This document shows, in pieces, positions 1 through 10,560 of a stretch of 64,000 nucleotides of DNA. The number at the start of each line of letters is the position of its first letter. The stretch's first letter is position 1. The DNA comes from Pollenia angustigena (Eukaryota > Arthropoda > Insecta > Diptera > Polleniidae), in NCBI GenBank assembly GCA_930367215.1, contig OV884058.1:106973802-107037801 (forward strand). The letters run 5' to 3'. A program made the position numbers and the translations under genes. Under the pieces are notes generated by a model. The model searched no databases and was not told the origin of the DNA. It worked only from the letters and a program-made list of their open reading frames with translations.

Positions 1-656
1 GATGTGGTTAATGAAGTGATTAAGTAGTAATCATGTCAATTTGAAGTGATTAACAAATAACTTCAATATATGGTTAATCATCTCGATTTTGATGTGATTA
101 GAGCTTAATCACGCTCGAGTTGCTTAAACGCGTCTAAATTGTGAACATAGCATAAGTGTCACAATATTACAATAGAAAACGATGTAGTAGAAGATAATCC
201 AACGACATCAAAATATGCCGAACTTCTTCCAATGGAAAAATACATACAGAGAGACAGCGGTGGTTTTATAGAAGAAGTTGTACGCAGAAGTTTGGCTGAA
301 GATGGAAGGTCTGCAAACGCCTTTCGAAAATCCAAAGTTGTATCGGATTATTTAAGAATTAAGAATTTTACGATTCCTTTAAGTAATACAACGATGTGGA
401 GCCTAGATGAAAAGTTGTACGCATCAAAAAAAGAAGTCATAGTGGATTTGAGAAAAAATAAAGAAGAAAATGGAGGATTTTCCATAGTTGTACATCAACG
501 GACCGATGTATCTTATTTAAAATATGTAATTTTTTTATTCGTTATTCTCATCACTTATTCCAATAATTTTTCAGATTAAATCGTTAGATCAAACGAACAA
601 AAACAATTATTTGAATTGTTCGAACAAAGCTGAAAGGCGAATAATTGACAACTCTA
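1..656 (+). mobile_element. hAT transposon, end fragment (copy 1)
   Basis: The fragment ends at 656 with TTGACAACTCTA. That is the same terminus as the complete relative at 17357-18742, which has matching TIRs and an 8-bp duplication. The subterminal block 560-656 (ATTATTTGAATTGTTCGAACAA and flanks) is shared almost base for base with the relative. Positions 1-120 carry a loosely repeated motif (AAGTGATTAA / GATGTGATTA). The left end lies outside the window. The hAT assignment rests on the relative's 8-bp duplication and the transposase-like frame. Confidence 0.75.
151..579 (+). pseudogene. hAT transposase fragment
   Basis: An open frame runs from just after a stop at 148-150 to 579; an ATG lies at 232. 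The part HSLAEDGRSANAF-like (actual RSLAEDGRSANAFRKSK) followed by a segment ending in PLSNTTMW resembles the hAT region where a hydrophobic-D-G segment is followed by a short helix and an LP-S-T-T-type motif. About 30 residues later comes GGFSIVV, the position where hAT proteins begin the first catalytic strand, but the D-x-W expected there is absent. The same protein segment occurs, frame-shifted, on the minus strand at 17620-17825. It is too short to be functional (full hAT transposases are about 600 residues). The tail after about residue 95 is hydrophobic and probably noncoding read-through. The family match is from memory of motif layout, not a search. Confidence 0.55.
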
Positions 657-990
657 CTAAGCAACGAAATCCCAATGAATTACAAATCATATTGTTATAA
701 TGAAGTTAAAGATCATTTAAACCTCTTCGCTTCTTTTGGGCAACCATGTACACACTTAAACGCATTATTTTAGCACCTCAAATTAAATTACGCTTACCAA
801 ATTAAATACAAAAATCAGGGCTCAAATTTGTTATAGAAGAACAATTGTTAAATTTGTTTAAACGAAACCATCTATTCCATGTTACAGAGCCTATATTTCA
901 CACTTTTTCGAAATTTAGATACAATTTTTGCACAACAAGTTGTTACATAAGTCCAAACCTCTCTACGTAGACTATATTGTATCCTTCCGG
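657..990. other. No recognised feature
   Basis: AT-rich sequence between the hAT end and the next element. I see no long frame and no paired repeats here. Confidence 0.5.
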
Positions 991-992
991 TA

Positions 993-1842
993 CACACAGA
1001 AAAAAATACCCATGTAAAATTAACATGGAAAAATGTTGATTGAGAATCATGTAAAATTTCAGCAAAAGTATGCCCTTTACTTAAATTTATCATTATTTCA
1101 TATTAATTTTAAATGAAAAATATTAAAATAACCTTAAATTACGTTTATTTAATATTATTCACTGTTAAAAAAATAAAAAAAAAAAAATATTAAAATATAA
1201 ATAAATCTGGATTCAATATTGAACCCATAAAAACCTGTTTTATATTAAAATCAAAAGTGTATCTTGTTAAATTAACATGCATACATACTTAAGTATGTAA
1301 ATTTTTTGTTTTCATTTTTAAAATATGTTATAAAAAGAAGACAATTCCCGTATTCTTTTAATTAAAATTGTTTAGTTAAATAGTACATCAAGTTTTCAAA
1401 GTAGAATGATGACCATATCGGGCGATTCTGCTGATGCTTCTGTTAACAATGGAGAATATAAAATAAGTAAAACATGTGTTACAGGGTAAGTGTTTTGAAT
1501 TATTCTTACATAAATGCAAATGTTGTCTCTGAAGCTTCTTCACACTGTTAAAATACACTCAAACCCATTTGATTCTACATGAAATTCACGTTGTTTCAAC
1601 TTGAAATAACTTTCATTCAACGTGATTCCGATTGTTATTTCAATATAAATTACATTTTGCTCTAACTTTACTGCAATGTTAAATTAACATGAATTATAGT
1701 TATTTCAAAAGAAAAAATGTTGTTCGCAGTTATTGTAAAATCAGGTTGAATTAACATGAAAAACGTATGAAGCAAAATCACCACCGAAAAATGTTATCTC
1801 AACCTTGTTTTCGACGTTTTTAACTTGATTTTTTTCTGTGTG
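993..1842 (+). mobile_element. Non-autonomous TIR element, ATG-module group 2 (copy D)
   Basis: Ends are CACACAGAAAAAAA and TTTTTTTCTGTGTG, flanked on both sides by TA (991-992 and 1843-1844), consistent with a TA target duplication. Subterminal blocks contain many short ATGTAAAATTAACATG-like inverted motifs. The interior carries the shared promoter/exon module (see 1330-1487). A second copy of the same group lies at 9538-10292 in the same orientation, with high similarity along the whole length. No transposase is present; length is 850 bp. Superfamily not assigned. Confidence 0.8.
1345..1490 (+). promoter_or_regulatory. Shared promoter-like/first-exon module with splice donor (copy D)
   Basis: CCCGTATTC at about 1348, then AGTAGAATGATG with ATG at 1406 and 1409. 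An open frame of about 27 codons runs to ACAGG followed by GTAAGT (GT at 1486-1487). The encoded start is MMTISGDSADASVNNGEYK. Copy E has the same layout with amino-acid substitutions and a donor at the same place. The same arrangement recurs in groups 1 and 3. Reading it as a first exon is inference. Confidence 0.55.
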
Positions 1843-1883
1843 TATGAATGTTTTGAAAATGTTTTATGGATCACGATACCGAC

Positions 1884-3101
1884 TAGGGTACCCAACTTTT
1901 TTTGTTGCAATTAAAGTACATTGATTATTAAAGGTTAAGAAAAAAAAGTACAAAGTATAAAAATAAAGTACAATTAATTTCTTTTTATTGCTATATTTAA
2001 AAACGTTTTTTATGGCTTTTCGCAAGTTTTATCAAACAATTACACTGTACTAGAATTTGACACTTTTTTTTAAACAAGCCGGACAACTGGCGCTTTAACC
2101 TAATTCGGGTACGCTGAATCCAATATCGGTTCAGTTTATTGAAATTACTAAAAAAAAGACAAAAATCCGCAACAACATTTCCTTTAAACGTTAAATTTTA
2201 TTCTAACATGCGCAGTCGTTTTGGAAACATAACTTTTTTTTGGTAAAATAATTTTTTAGCAACATTTCGAAATTTTTGTTTGCTAAAAATTTATAAAAAA
2301 AATTACAGCTATGCTTCTAATTTTTTCCAGACATATAAAAAACAAATCTATAAATGATTAAAATCGGTTAACAACTTTTGATTTTATTCACAAATGTCGA
2401 AAAATTTTAATTAAATTGTTAAGGCGACTCCTTGGCTGTTATGGTACGTTTTCTTCAATATATTTCTAGTCTGTATTAATCATTTTGTATGGGAGCCCCC
2501 TTAGGGATTGGAAATCTTGAAGTTTTGTTTTAAATGTAAGTTAAACGAGTCACTTTTGTGCTCCCGATCTAACACAGGGTCTTCACCTGACAATTTTTTG
2601 TCATACCAAACGCCAAACTTCATATAAAAAAACGCTGACAAAAATTTTAAAGTTTTTTTTATATGGACTTTGACGTTTGGTATGACAAAAAATTGTCAGG
2701 TGAAGACCCCATGTAAAAGCAGGCAGTAATTTAAAAGAGTTTTGCACTTGTGTTTAAAAAACAAGCAGTTATTGTACTCAAAAAAAAAAAACAAACAAGT
2801 GAATAGTGCTGTCTGATTTTTTTTTTTTTTTGAAAAATCGTCCTGCCAATATAAAAAAAACATCAAAAAATGGCCTGACTAATACCAATTAGTTGTTCTT
2901 TAGTTTTTCTAAAAAAAAATTTTTTACAATAAGTATTATAATTTTATGACTAATATAACGTGAATCTATTTTGAATTCTAGATAAATCTAATCATGCGAA
3001 ATAAAGTATTTCCGCGTACTTTATTTTTCTCATAAAGTATAGAGTACAATTACTCGAAATAACGAACAATACTTTATTATAAAGTACGGTTGGCAAGCCT
3101 A
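1884..3101. mobile_element. Non-autonomous hAT element with 8-bp duplication
   Basis: Ends TAGGGTACCCAAC and GTTGGCAAGCCTA are inverted relatives, flanked by ATACCGAC (1876-1883) and ATACCGCC (3102-3109), a 7/8 match. Subterminal regions are full of AAAGTAC/GTACTTT motifs in both orientations (1912-1975, 3000-3088), as expected of transposase-binding repeats. The interior has no transposase and hosts the hairpin at 2577-2710. Confidence 0.8.
2577..2710. mobile_element. Hairpin MITE nested in hAT
   Basis: Near-perfect inverted arms beginning GGGTCTTCACCTGACAA and ending in its complement TTGTCAGGTGAAGACCC, each about 55 bases, separated by about 20 AT-rich bases. The element would fold into one long stem. 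I could not define a clear target duplication. Confidence 0.7.
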
Positions 3102-3509
3102 ATACCGCCAGAAAATTTATGTTAAATTACTTCAATGTTACCTAAAATGTCAGCACAATTTGTTTTTGTTTCATAATTAAACATGAGTCCAATGTAATTT
3201 ACATGTCTTGTAGGGAGTTATATAGACGGGTCCTGGTTAGGACCATGATTTCTTATTTTTTTTTTTTTTTTGAGAATTTAGTTTCTTTTTTCCAAAAATG
3301 TCTTCAAAATTAATTATTAATATCCTTAATAAATAATTGGAAACTGAATTAAATAATTTAGGAAATGATACTCTAATTAACTGTCTGTCCATCCGTCAGC
3401 TTTACATTTCCCATTTCTCAATTAAGTTTTAATTTAATTCATTGCAAATAAAAGTACAATTAAAATAAAATTATTTCATTTGGTAGAATTTATAAACATT
3501 TTCAAATAA

Positions 3510-3950
3510 TTGCTCTTTTTTACTTACTTTCTATCAATGAAAATACCTAGAAAAGAGAGTTCGTATCAAACAATATGCAACAGTTGTATAAAACTGCACT
3601 TGATGTTACAAGAACAAAGAAGTAAAACAGTAGATTCGGGATATAAGCACATCAGGCATGTGAATAATGAAATAAATCGATCCGATATTTACACCATCCA
3701 GAATAAGTGCCGTGCAAGAAACGAACTGCGGGGACACAAAAATAAAATTATATTAAAATTACAATGTTTTCTAAAAACAAATGGGTCGTATCGATTTATT
3801 ATTCAAAAATCTAAATCGAGTACGAGAACTTTAGAATGCACTCGCTTGGGCGTAAACACATATGACTTTTGCTCGAAATTTTTAAAAATAATTAAGAAAG
3901 AGAACAAACTGGCCAAATATCTCAACCACGCAAATGCCTTTCCGGAATAA
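3510..3950 (+). CDS. Unidentified 146-codon open frame
   Basis: One of the longest uninterrupted frames in the window that I cannot tie to a transposon. It begins MLFFTYFLSMKIPRKES, and the remainder is basic (many K/R), with several cysteines and the stretch KNKIILKLQCFLKTNGSYRF. I recognise no domain, signal peptide or repeated motif. Codon use is AT-rich like the surrounding noncoding DNA. The region between the hAT at 1884-3101 and the MITE at 3984 is otherwise empty. It may be chance, a decayed element protein, or a terminal exon; I favour chance or decay. Confidence 0.15.
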   Translation: MLFFTYFLSMKIPRKESSYQTICNSCIKLHLMLQEQRSKTVDSGYKHIRHVNNEINRSDIYTIQNKCRARNELRGHKNKIILKLQCFLKTNGSYRFIIQKSKSSTRTLECTRLGVNTYDFCSKFLKIIKKENKLAKYLNHANAFPE

Positions 3951-3983
3951 GTCTTTTAATGTATTGTCAGAAGCAAAGAGTAA

Positions 3984-4171
3984 AGGCTCAGTTAGCCGGG
4001 AGTAACTGTAACGTTGCAAATCAGCTGCTTCATTTTGTTGTATGTAAGACAATTAGAACGATTATAGTAAGCAGTAAGATGTAACGTCTCAATCTGTAAG
4101 AAATAGATTGGTCTTACTTTTTTACGGTAAGGTTACTGTTACTGTTACTCACGGCTAACTGAGCCTTTAAC
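3984..4171. mobile_element. MITE, AAGGCTCAGTTAGCC family
   Basis: Inverted ends AAGGCTCAGTTAGCCGGGAG and complement near 4148-4168 (ACGGCTAACTGAGCCTT), about 30 bp long including a repeated GTTACTGTTACTGTTAC run. Flanks are TA-rich (TA or TAA). Length is about 188 bp, noncoding. Confidence 0.7.
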
Positions 4172-4572
4172 CTTGTGAAAAAAATTAATGTGAATTAAAA
4201 TTAATTTCCAAAGTAAAAATGGAGAAAATGGCTCGGATTGATTTATTATTTTAACCTGCTCTTAAACAAATGCCCCAAATCGTTTAACGATTCCTATAAG
4301 CTCTTAAAAATGAAATTTTATTCTCCCAAAAATAACTTCGAAAATAATTTTTTATCTTAAAGAATTTTCTTATCTCTACCAGGGCTGTCAGATATGGCCA
4401 TTTCTCGCCAAACGTGGCCATTTTGAAACGTGTTTGGCGGTAGAATTTTTCATTTGGCGACTGGCAACTTTTTTTTGGCGATTTACTTCGCTATTTTTAC
4501 CTTTTGTATTATTTCAGCGATGTGTCATTTTTTTGTCATCATTACTTATTATGCAGGTCAAAACACCAGTAA

Positions 4573-4714
4573 GTGCCGGTTCACACACGTCAAGTTTGAC
4601 TCGTCAAGTCTTGAGTTTTTAGGAGAGAGGGGGAAAGAAATGGCATTCACTTTTCCCTTCTCTCAGAAAAGCTCAAGACTTGCCGAGTCAAACTTGATTT
4701 GTGTGGACCGGCAC
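4573..4714. mobile_element. MITE, GTGCCGGTTCACAC family, TAA duplication
   Basis: Ends GTGCCGGTTCACAC and GTGTGGACCGGCAC; arms extend about 45 bp (CAAGTTTGACTCG... and CGAGTCAAACTTG). TAA lies directly on both sides (4570-4572, 4715-4717). Length 142 bp. The 3-bp TWA duplication points to PIF/Harbinger-type mobilisation. Confidence 0.85.
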
Positions 4715-4731
4715 TAATGAAATCGATCTTA

Positions 4732-5200
4732 AGGCCCAAATACACTGGTCAAATACTTATCCAGCATTAAGGTTGTATTAGTGAAAATGATTTTGTACGT
4801 GTGACACCGACGATGCTCGACGAAAAATCAAAAAATTTTGATATTTAGCATGCTTGACGAGTGATTTTGATGAATGTATTGGCGTTACTCTTCAAGCACC
4901 CACACACTTTAAACGTGATTTCAAACCGAACAGACGCTAAAAATGTCGGATGAAAAAAAAAGTTATTTAATAATTTTCTCCTTTTTTTTCTTCAATTTTT
5001 TTTTTATTTATTAAAAAGCAACACAGTTAAAAGTATTTAATCACATTTAAATTAATTAATATTTTTTTACTCCTGCTGTTGTCACTTTAAAATAAAATGC
5101 AAAATGAATGCTTGACAGCTGATCCAGCAAATGTATGTTCTAATGTCAAGCACACGTACACGAGCTTGATATCAAGCAATTGACAAGTGTATTTGGGCCT
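4732..5200. mobile_element. MITE, AGGCCCAAATACACT family, TTA duplication
   Basis: Ends AGGCCCAAATACACT and AGTGTATTTGGGCCT, with TTA on both sides (4729-4731, 5201-5203). Subterminal CTTGA/TCAAG motifs are repeated many times (CTTGACGAG, TTCAAGC, GTCAAGC). Length 469 bp, noncoding. Confidence 0.85.
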
Positions 5201-5411
5201 TTATAGACATGTGTACTTAATTTTAGTTCTTTAACTAAATATATGATCTCCATTTTTGGATATTTTTACTGAAATATTCTCGCTTTTTTTGTATGCAAAA
5301 TTTAATTAAAAAATAAAATGACACGAAAACTGAACAAAATTGATGTTTGGCGATTTCTGATATCTGGTTTGGCGATGGAGCTCAAAAAAATGTGACAACC
5401 CTGATCTCTAC

Positions 5412-6530
5412 AGTCAAGCGGTTGACTTACAGTTCCGTGATGTTTACGAAAATTATTTTGGTAGACTGGGATAATGTTCCGGTGATTTAAATAAGGAATA
5501 ATTTTAAATTGAATAACATGATAAGGAATACATTTTTCCAAAAAGATTTTTATTTCAAACCTTCTCTTCTATTAGTTTTCTATGTTCTATAACAAAGCGC
5601 ATTTTTACATTAAATAGAAGATGTATAATTGACTATGGAGGAGTAGTAATTAAATTTTAACCGCAACTGGATAAAAACTTGTAGAAAAAAAAACTAAATA
5701 AATGAATGGAAAAGAATTGAATAAAATAGAATCTCACTAAATGGAAGGAAATAAGAATGAAAGTAAATGATAAAGGCGATTAATGAAATGGAATGAATGA
5801 ATGGTTCGGGTTGGATTGGGTTGGATTGGATCGACTCGGTCGCATAGTTAGATGCTTCATACAACAACCAATAAGAACAATAATACATTCATTCTCTGTT
5901 TTGCAGATTTGTGGTCAAACTTGTTGAAAATTGCAAGTGGGAGAATAAAATAAACCACAAAGAATTCTGAAAAAAAATTTATATAAATAAATTTTTTCTT
6001 TTCTTGGGAAAAAATATAAATTATACACTAGTTGTAGTACCGATACTTGTTCTTTTAAGTGCCAGTGTAGTTACAGGTACTCGAACTAAAGAGAAATTAA
6101 CTTGAAAATTTATTTCTATTTTTAAGACCAGCAAAACCGGGGGAAGAAGAAGCAATTTATGGTGATGCTTTTGTAAAGAGAAAAACAAATATTAAAAGCA
6201 AGTTAAAGTTAAGAAAATTACTTGATGTTAAAGGAGTAGCAATATTTTTGTGTGTTAACAACAGGATTTTTGTATGAAGCAGTGATTCTAGTTATATTTT
6301 GACTTAAAGAACTTTAAGATTAAAATTTTTCTTTAAACCCAAAAAGTAGTTTTGTTATTAAAGTTGAGTATGTAGATTTGGAAAATATTTATCACCAATA
6401 TTTTGAAATAATTTACCACAATATGTCACATCCCTTGCTCGATTTAAAATTAATTAATGATATGGTCTTAAGAAACTCCTCGATAATAAAAATATAATAA
6501 ATTTAAACTCATCATTGAATTTTTAGTTTT
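5412..6530. other. AT-rich, low-complexity stretch
   Basis: No gene seen. Positions 5697-5830 are a degenerate GAATGGAATGAATG/GGATTGGGTTGGATTGG simple-sequence tract. The rest is unpaired AT-rich DNA. Confidence 0.5.
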
Positions 6531-6535
6531 ACAGG

Positions 6536-6650
6536 GGTGTTCTGGATATCGAAAACGCAAAACTCAAGAATTTGGAAGTGGTTTTTAATACACTTTTAAT
6601 GTAATTTTTATAATTTTTGTTTTAAATTCCGTCTAATAGAGAAATATTGG
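6536..6650 (-). mobile_element. Partial MITE, GTTCTG..ATCGAAAACGC family
   Basis: GGGTGTTCTGGATATCGAAAA begins a segment that matches, in reverse complement, the right half of the complete MITE at 34751-34959 (AATTTGGAAGT, AATACACTTTTAAT, TTTAATAGA shared). It stops at the G tract at 6649, so only one end is present. Confidence 0.6.
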
Positions 6651-6955
6651 GGGGGGGGGGGGGGGGTGCTTTAAAACCATGGTAGATAAGGCAAAGATGG
6701 CATATTTAACGGCGTAAATACAAACTTTCGTGGCGGCATTTTTATTTTGGTTTTTGTAACAACTTTGGAAGGGGGGGGGGGGGATGGGGGGAAACAATGT
6801 CAGAAGCAAATTACATGTACGTTTGTGACCGAATATTATAAACCTTCTGTAAAACAGCCATTTTGACAAACATGCACAATAATATGTGACTTGAAAAGTT
6901 GACAAGTCAGATGTAAAAAACATGTCGTCTATATGCACCTTTATGAAAAAAGTAC
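6640..6955 (-). mobile_element. MITE fragment, ACGACATGT family (copy 1), with G tracts
   Basis: The reverse complement matches 40715-40960: AGACGACATGTTTTTTACATC, TTCAAGTCACAT, CGGTCACAAACGTACATGTA and GCCGCCACGAAA are shared in order. It carries an 18-base G run at 6649-6666 and a 13-base G run followed by ATGGGGGG at 6771-6791. The outer ends are not clean. Confidence 0.6.
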
Positions 6956-7073
6956 ATTGAACCAAAGTTAGATACGCGCATAGTATTCACCCGATATTTA
7001 AGGCACAGTAAAATTAAAGCGTCATGGCATATATTTGCAATACTTTTGTTTCAAACACATCTGAGGTCTAATT

Positions 7074-7280
7074 CTGACAGTCGTGATCGAGTACATTTTC
7101 GATTTGAAAGCAATTTTGTTTCTAATCCTTTCAGTCTATACTGAACGAATCGAAATTTTTTTCAGTGTTGTGAAAACTCACATAAAGCTTTTGCAACACT
7201 GAAGAAATAATTTCGATTCGTTTAGTATCGACTGAAATATAATTGCTTTCGAATCGAAAAAGGACTCGATCAAGACTGCC
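7074..7280. mobile_element. Hairpin MITE
   Basis: Long imperfect inverted arms: CTGACAGTCGTGATCGAGT on the left and ACTCGATCAAGACTGCC on the right. They continue inward through TTTCGATTTGAAAGCAATT/AATTGCTTTCGAATCGAAA to CAGTGTTG/CAACACTG around a short loop. Noncoding. Confidence 0.7.
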
Positions 7281-8270
7281 AAGAAAATAAATTTGTTAAA
7301 AGTTGAAAATGTTCCCCTTTTTGGTATTCCATATGCACGGTCCCCAGAAACTTTCATTTGGAGCTCCCTGCTGTAAAAAAAATTCAGTCAGAGAAAAAAA
7401 AACAACAAACACTAAAAGGAATGAAGTACAATTTATATTTAAACGTGTTCATTGATTATGTTTCATTTTCATCTAGATCTAAGAGGTCATCATACTGCCT
7501 TTGCCACTTGTGCCACCACCGCCATTAAATACACTGTTAGTTTTGTTAAGTTTGTTTTTGTTTTGGTTAGAACAAATAAAATTAAAGCAGAACAAACAAT
7601 GTTTCGTTTCGTAAATTTGTTTTTTTTTTGTTAAAATTTTATAGTTTTGTCAGCACAAACAAAAACTAAAACATTTTGCACGTAATTTTCACTGAATATG
7701 TTGCAAATTAAAAATAAGAAAAAAACTGTAAAAACCAAAAAATGTTGTAGTTGAGTAAGAAATTGTTCTTACGCAACGTGGCCAACTACGTACAATCGGA
7801 ATGTTTCAAATGTTATCAACATATTATGTACCACTTTTTAAGGGTTACCCACACCCTCACAATATGGAACATTGTTAACGATCAGGATCATTAAATTAAA
7901 AAAATATTTTTTTCAGTAATGATGCATTTCTCACCCTTTGATATAGTTAAGGGCGAAACATGTTACATATTTTTGGTTTTGTTGGGTAACATTATAAGAA
8001 AATAATACATTTTGTGTCAACAATACTACATTTCTTTTTTGTTTCAGAAAAATGGGAAAGAGGTAGAATAAAGGCAACATTTATGGCAGAAAAGAAAATG
8101 CCATAAATTTAAAGTTTTTAAGTTGATTTTAACAAAATTTATGCCCATTAGACAGATATCGGTTAATTAATGCGTAGAATTTAGAACACATGTTAAAAAT
8201 GTTTTAAAAGCCCAATAGAACTTTTCGTTGGTAAATATTAACTTTCTCGACGATCCTATGCTTTTTGAGC
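7281..8270. other. No recognised feature
   Basis: AT-rich DNA with short chance frames only; no paired repeats that I can define. Confidence 0.45.
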
Positions 8271-8271
8271 T

Positions 8272-8515
8272 TCAGCAACGTGATTTATCTTGCGCAAGGA
8301 ATTTTATTTCTCCCCAGCTTTTGTTTATTGTAGCAGCTTCGATGTAAATTTGTAGTCTCCTTGTATTTGCGGGTCTCTCAACTCTTCGGTTACCCTGACG
8401 ATTCCAGTCAATGGCGTTTCTGGTGATTTTGTTTGTGGGTCTTCGTAGAATGTGGCTAATCCAGTCATATTTGCCTTTCTTAATTCCTGTTTTAACTGGT
8501 AGTTGTTTCATTCCC
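8272..8515 (-). pseudogene. Non-LTR retrotransposon ORF2 C-terminal remnant
   Basis: The minus-strand frame contains KYDWISHILRRPTNKITR, then AIDWNRQGNRRVERPANT, then SWGEIKFLAQDKSRC. This is the order W-I-G-H-x-L-R-R, a DWNPQG-like motif, a GRP-NT-RR-like motif and SWGE..AQDR-W that follows the reverse transcriptase in many insect LINE ORF2 proteins. Only about 80 residues remain, without the catalytic part. Another remnant with the same motif order lies on the plus strand at 59590-60243. Clade not assigned. Confidence 0.75.
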
Positions 8516-8529
8516 CAGGGAGATGTGGA

Positions 8530-9530
8530 TGCCTCTTATAGCGCAGTTAAAGAGCCTTGAGGAGTCCATACCTCTTGGTGTAACGTTCACTGGTGAAAAA
8601 TTAGTTAATTGTTAATCAAGTACGAATGTACTGGCATTCTTTGGAAACTCATACATTTAAAATTTATGTTAATGGTACTTTGAATGCACCAAACATTAAA
8701 TGGCAGAGCTCCTTGTGGTCCAATCGCTCTCACTGGATTCGAAGTTGTATCTCAGTACCTTACTGATGTTACCACGGAAGTCAGTAGCCACCGATGAGTG
8801 CAAGCACCGCTCTGACTATTGGTGAGGTCTCCTTTAGTATGCTTCTTGCGAGAGATGATTGCCTTTAAGGAAGCCTTGCTTTTCATTGAAAACTTATTGT
8901 CGGGAAGCATGTGGTTGATTTGGTTTAAATCCAAAATCGCGGCTAGAGTGCCGTCCGGTGAAGGACTGATAATTACCCCTAGGTAAAGTTCAGTTCATGG
9001 AGCTATCCCTAGCTGCTGTTGCTATTCAACCGAAACTTCTGAGATTAATTAAAGGCAGTGGAGTCTGGACAACTCCGACTTCTATGCGAGAGGTGGATGT
9101 ATATTAAATTGTTGGTGAATAATACACTCAAATTGCTGCCTTTGTGTGCAAATAATCCTTCACTCACACGGTTGCATTTGGTAAGTGATTAACATTAGCA
9201 CACCAAGAGGTTAATATTCACCGTGAAGTAAAAGCCGCAAGATACCTTTTTACGCATAACGATAACACAGCTGTTTCGTTTCGGCCCATAGTCTGACATT
9301 CGGGATTACATTTAGCCAAAAGATACGAGTTATTCTCGGAGGAACTGGTTCACAACCGCTTGAAGGTTTTGGATATCTCTCAAATTAGCGTTCAACGTTT
9401 CACATTCATAATAGAGAATATTAATATTTTAGATTTTAATCTTCGAGCTTCAAACAAACTACATTTGTGCGAACACATGTTCAGACAGCTGGACAAAGCA
9501 ACTGTTCTTGACGAGGCGATGCAATGCAAT
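8530..9530. repeat. Dispersed repeat debris, partly shared with 60.6-61.5 kb
   Basis: AGCTATCCCTAGCTGCTGTTGCTATTCA near 9000 resembles CATCCCTAGGTGCTGTTGCTATTCA near 60755, and TTACCACGGAAGTCAG near 8768 resembles TTACCACGAAAGTCAG at 61305. Because both loci lie beside LINE remnants of the same kind, this is probably LINE untranslated sequence. Local frames look spurious. Confidence 0.4.
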
Positions 9531-9537
9531 TGCTATA

Positions 9538-10292
9538 CACAGAAAAAAATACCAATGTAAAATTAACATGGCGAAGTGTTGATTGAGAATTATTTAAATT
9601 TATTATTATTTCATATTAATTTTAAATGAAAAATATTAAAATAACCTTAAATCACGTTTATTTAATATTATTATCTTTTAAAATAACATTGTTAAATATT
9701 GAATCCATAAAAACCGGTTTTATATTAAAATCAAAAGTTTGTAAATTTTTTTATTTTCATGTTTAAAATATGTTATAAAAAGAAGATAATTCCCGTATTC
9801 TTTTAATTACTTAGTTAAATAGTACATCAAGTTTTCAAAGTAGAATTATGACGAAAACCATATTGATCAATTCTGCTGATGATTCTGTTAACAAAGGAGA
9901 ATACAAAATAAGTGAAACATCTGTTATACAGGGGTAAGTGTTTTGAATTATTCTTAAATAAATGCATATGTTGTATATGAAGCTTCTTCACACTGTTATA
10001 TCACACTCCCACCAATTTGATTCTACATGAAATTCAAGTTGTTTCAACTTGAAATAACTTTCATTCAACGTGATTCGGATTGTTATTTTAATATAAATGA
10101 CATTGTGCTCTAACTTTAGTGCAATGTTAAATTAACATGAATTATAGTTATTTTAGAAGAAAAAAAATGTTGTTCGCAGTTATTGTAAAATCAGTTTGAA
10201 TTAACATGAAAAACGTATGAAGCAAAATCAGCACCGAAAAATTTTAAATCAACCTTGTTTTCGACGTTTTTAACTTGATTTTTTTCTGTGTG
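9538..10292 (+). mobile_element. Non-autonomous TIR element, ATG-module group 2 (copy E)
   Basis: Starts CACAGAAAAAAATACC and ends TTTTTTTCTGTGTG, with TA at 9536-9537 and 10293-10294. It is collinear with copy D (993-1842) but shorter by small deletions. It contains the ATG module (ATG at 9848, donor GT at 9934). Confidence 0.8.
9785..9938 (+). promoter_or_regulatory. Shared promoter-like/first-exon module with splice donor (copy E)
   Basis: CCCGTATTC at about 9792, then AGAATTATGACG. An open frame begins MTKTILINSADDSVNKGEYK and runs to ACAGGG|GTAAGT (GT at 9934-9935). Compared with copy D the frame is kept across a small length change near the start, and SADxSVNxGEYKISxT is retained. Confidence 0.55.
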
Positions 10293-10299
10293 TAAATCT

Positions 10300-10560
10300 G
10301 TTATGGAATCATCTCAGCAATTCGGTTTACTAACAAGCCCGTGAAGTCAAAAAAAATTTGCGTCATCGCTGAGTACAATTTTGCGCTAAAACATCGATGA
10401 CTGATTTTCAAAGTAAATGTATGATCTGGGAAATGATGATTTACCAGATCATACTGATCATAAATATCAATCAGTGAGCGCCGTTTAATATTTCGTTTGA
10501 CAGCTAACTGATCACAAGTTCTTAGGGGCTTAAAAACCAACCTTTATGCAATAATGGACA
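10300..10560 (-). repeat. Dispersed repeat with GACAGCTAA motif (copy 1)
   Basis: Contains AACAAGCC, TTTTCAAAG, GATGATTT and TTTGACAGCTAAC in the same order as 13590-13830; the last part also matches 38690-38895. Read on the minus strand it begins with GGTTTTTAAG and then GACAGCTGTC-like sequence. This recalls an element end, but no partner end was found. Confidence 0.45.

Larger units (their letters stand above)
4380..5403. mobile_element. Non-autonomous hAT element with perfect 8-bp duplication
   Basis: Flanked by ATCTCTAC at 4372-4379 and 5404-5411. Ends are CAGGGCTGTCAGATAT and complementary ATATCTGG...TGACAACCCTG. TTTGGCGA/TGGCCA motifs are repeated near both ends. Two MITEs (4573-4714 and 4732-5200) make up most of its interior. 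Short frames here are not transposase. Confidence 0.85.

Noticed and set aside
1411..1430. Hammerhead-like CTGATG in the ATG-module elements
   Set aside because: CTGATGC or CTGATGA occurs, but no stem II followed by GAAA.
6633..6965. 110-codon minus-strand frame with proline runs
   Set aside because: The proline runs are the complement of G tracts in a MITE copy.
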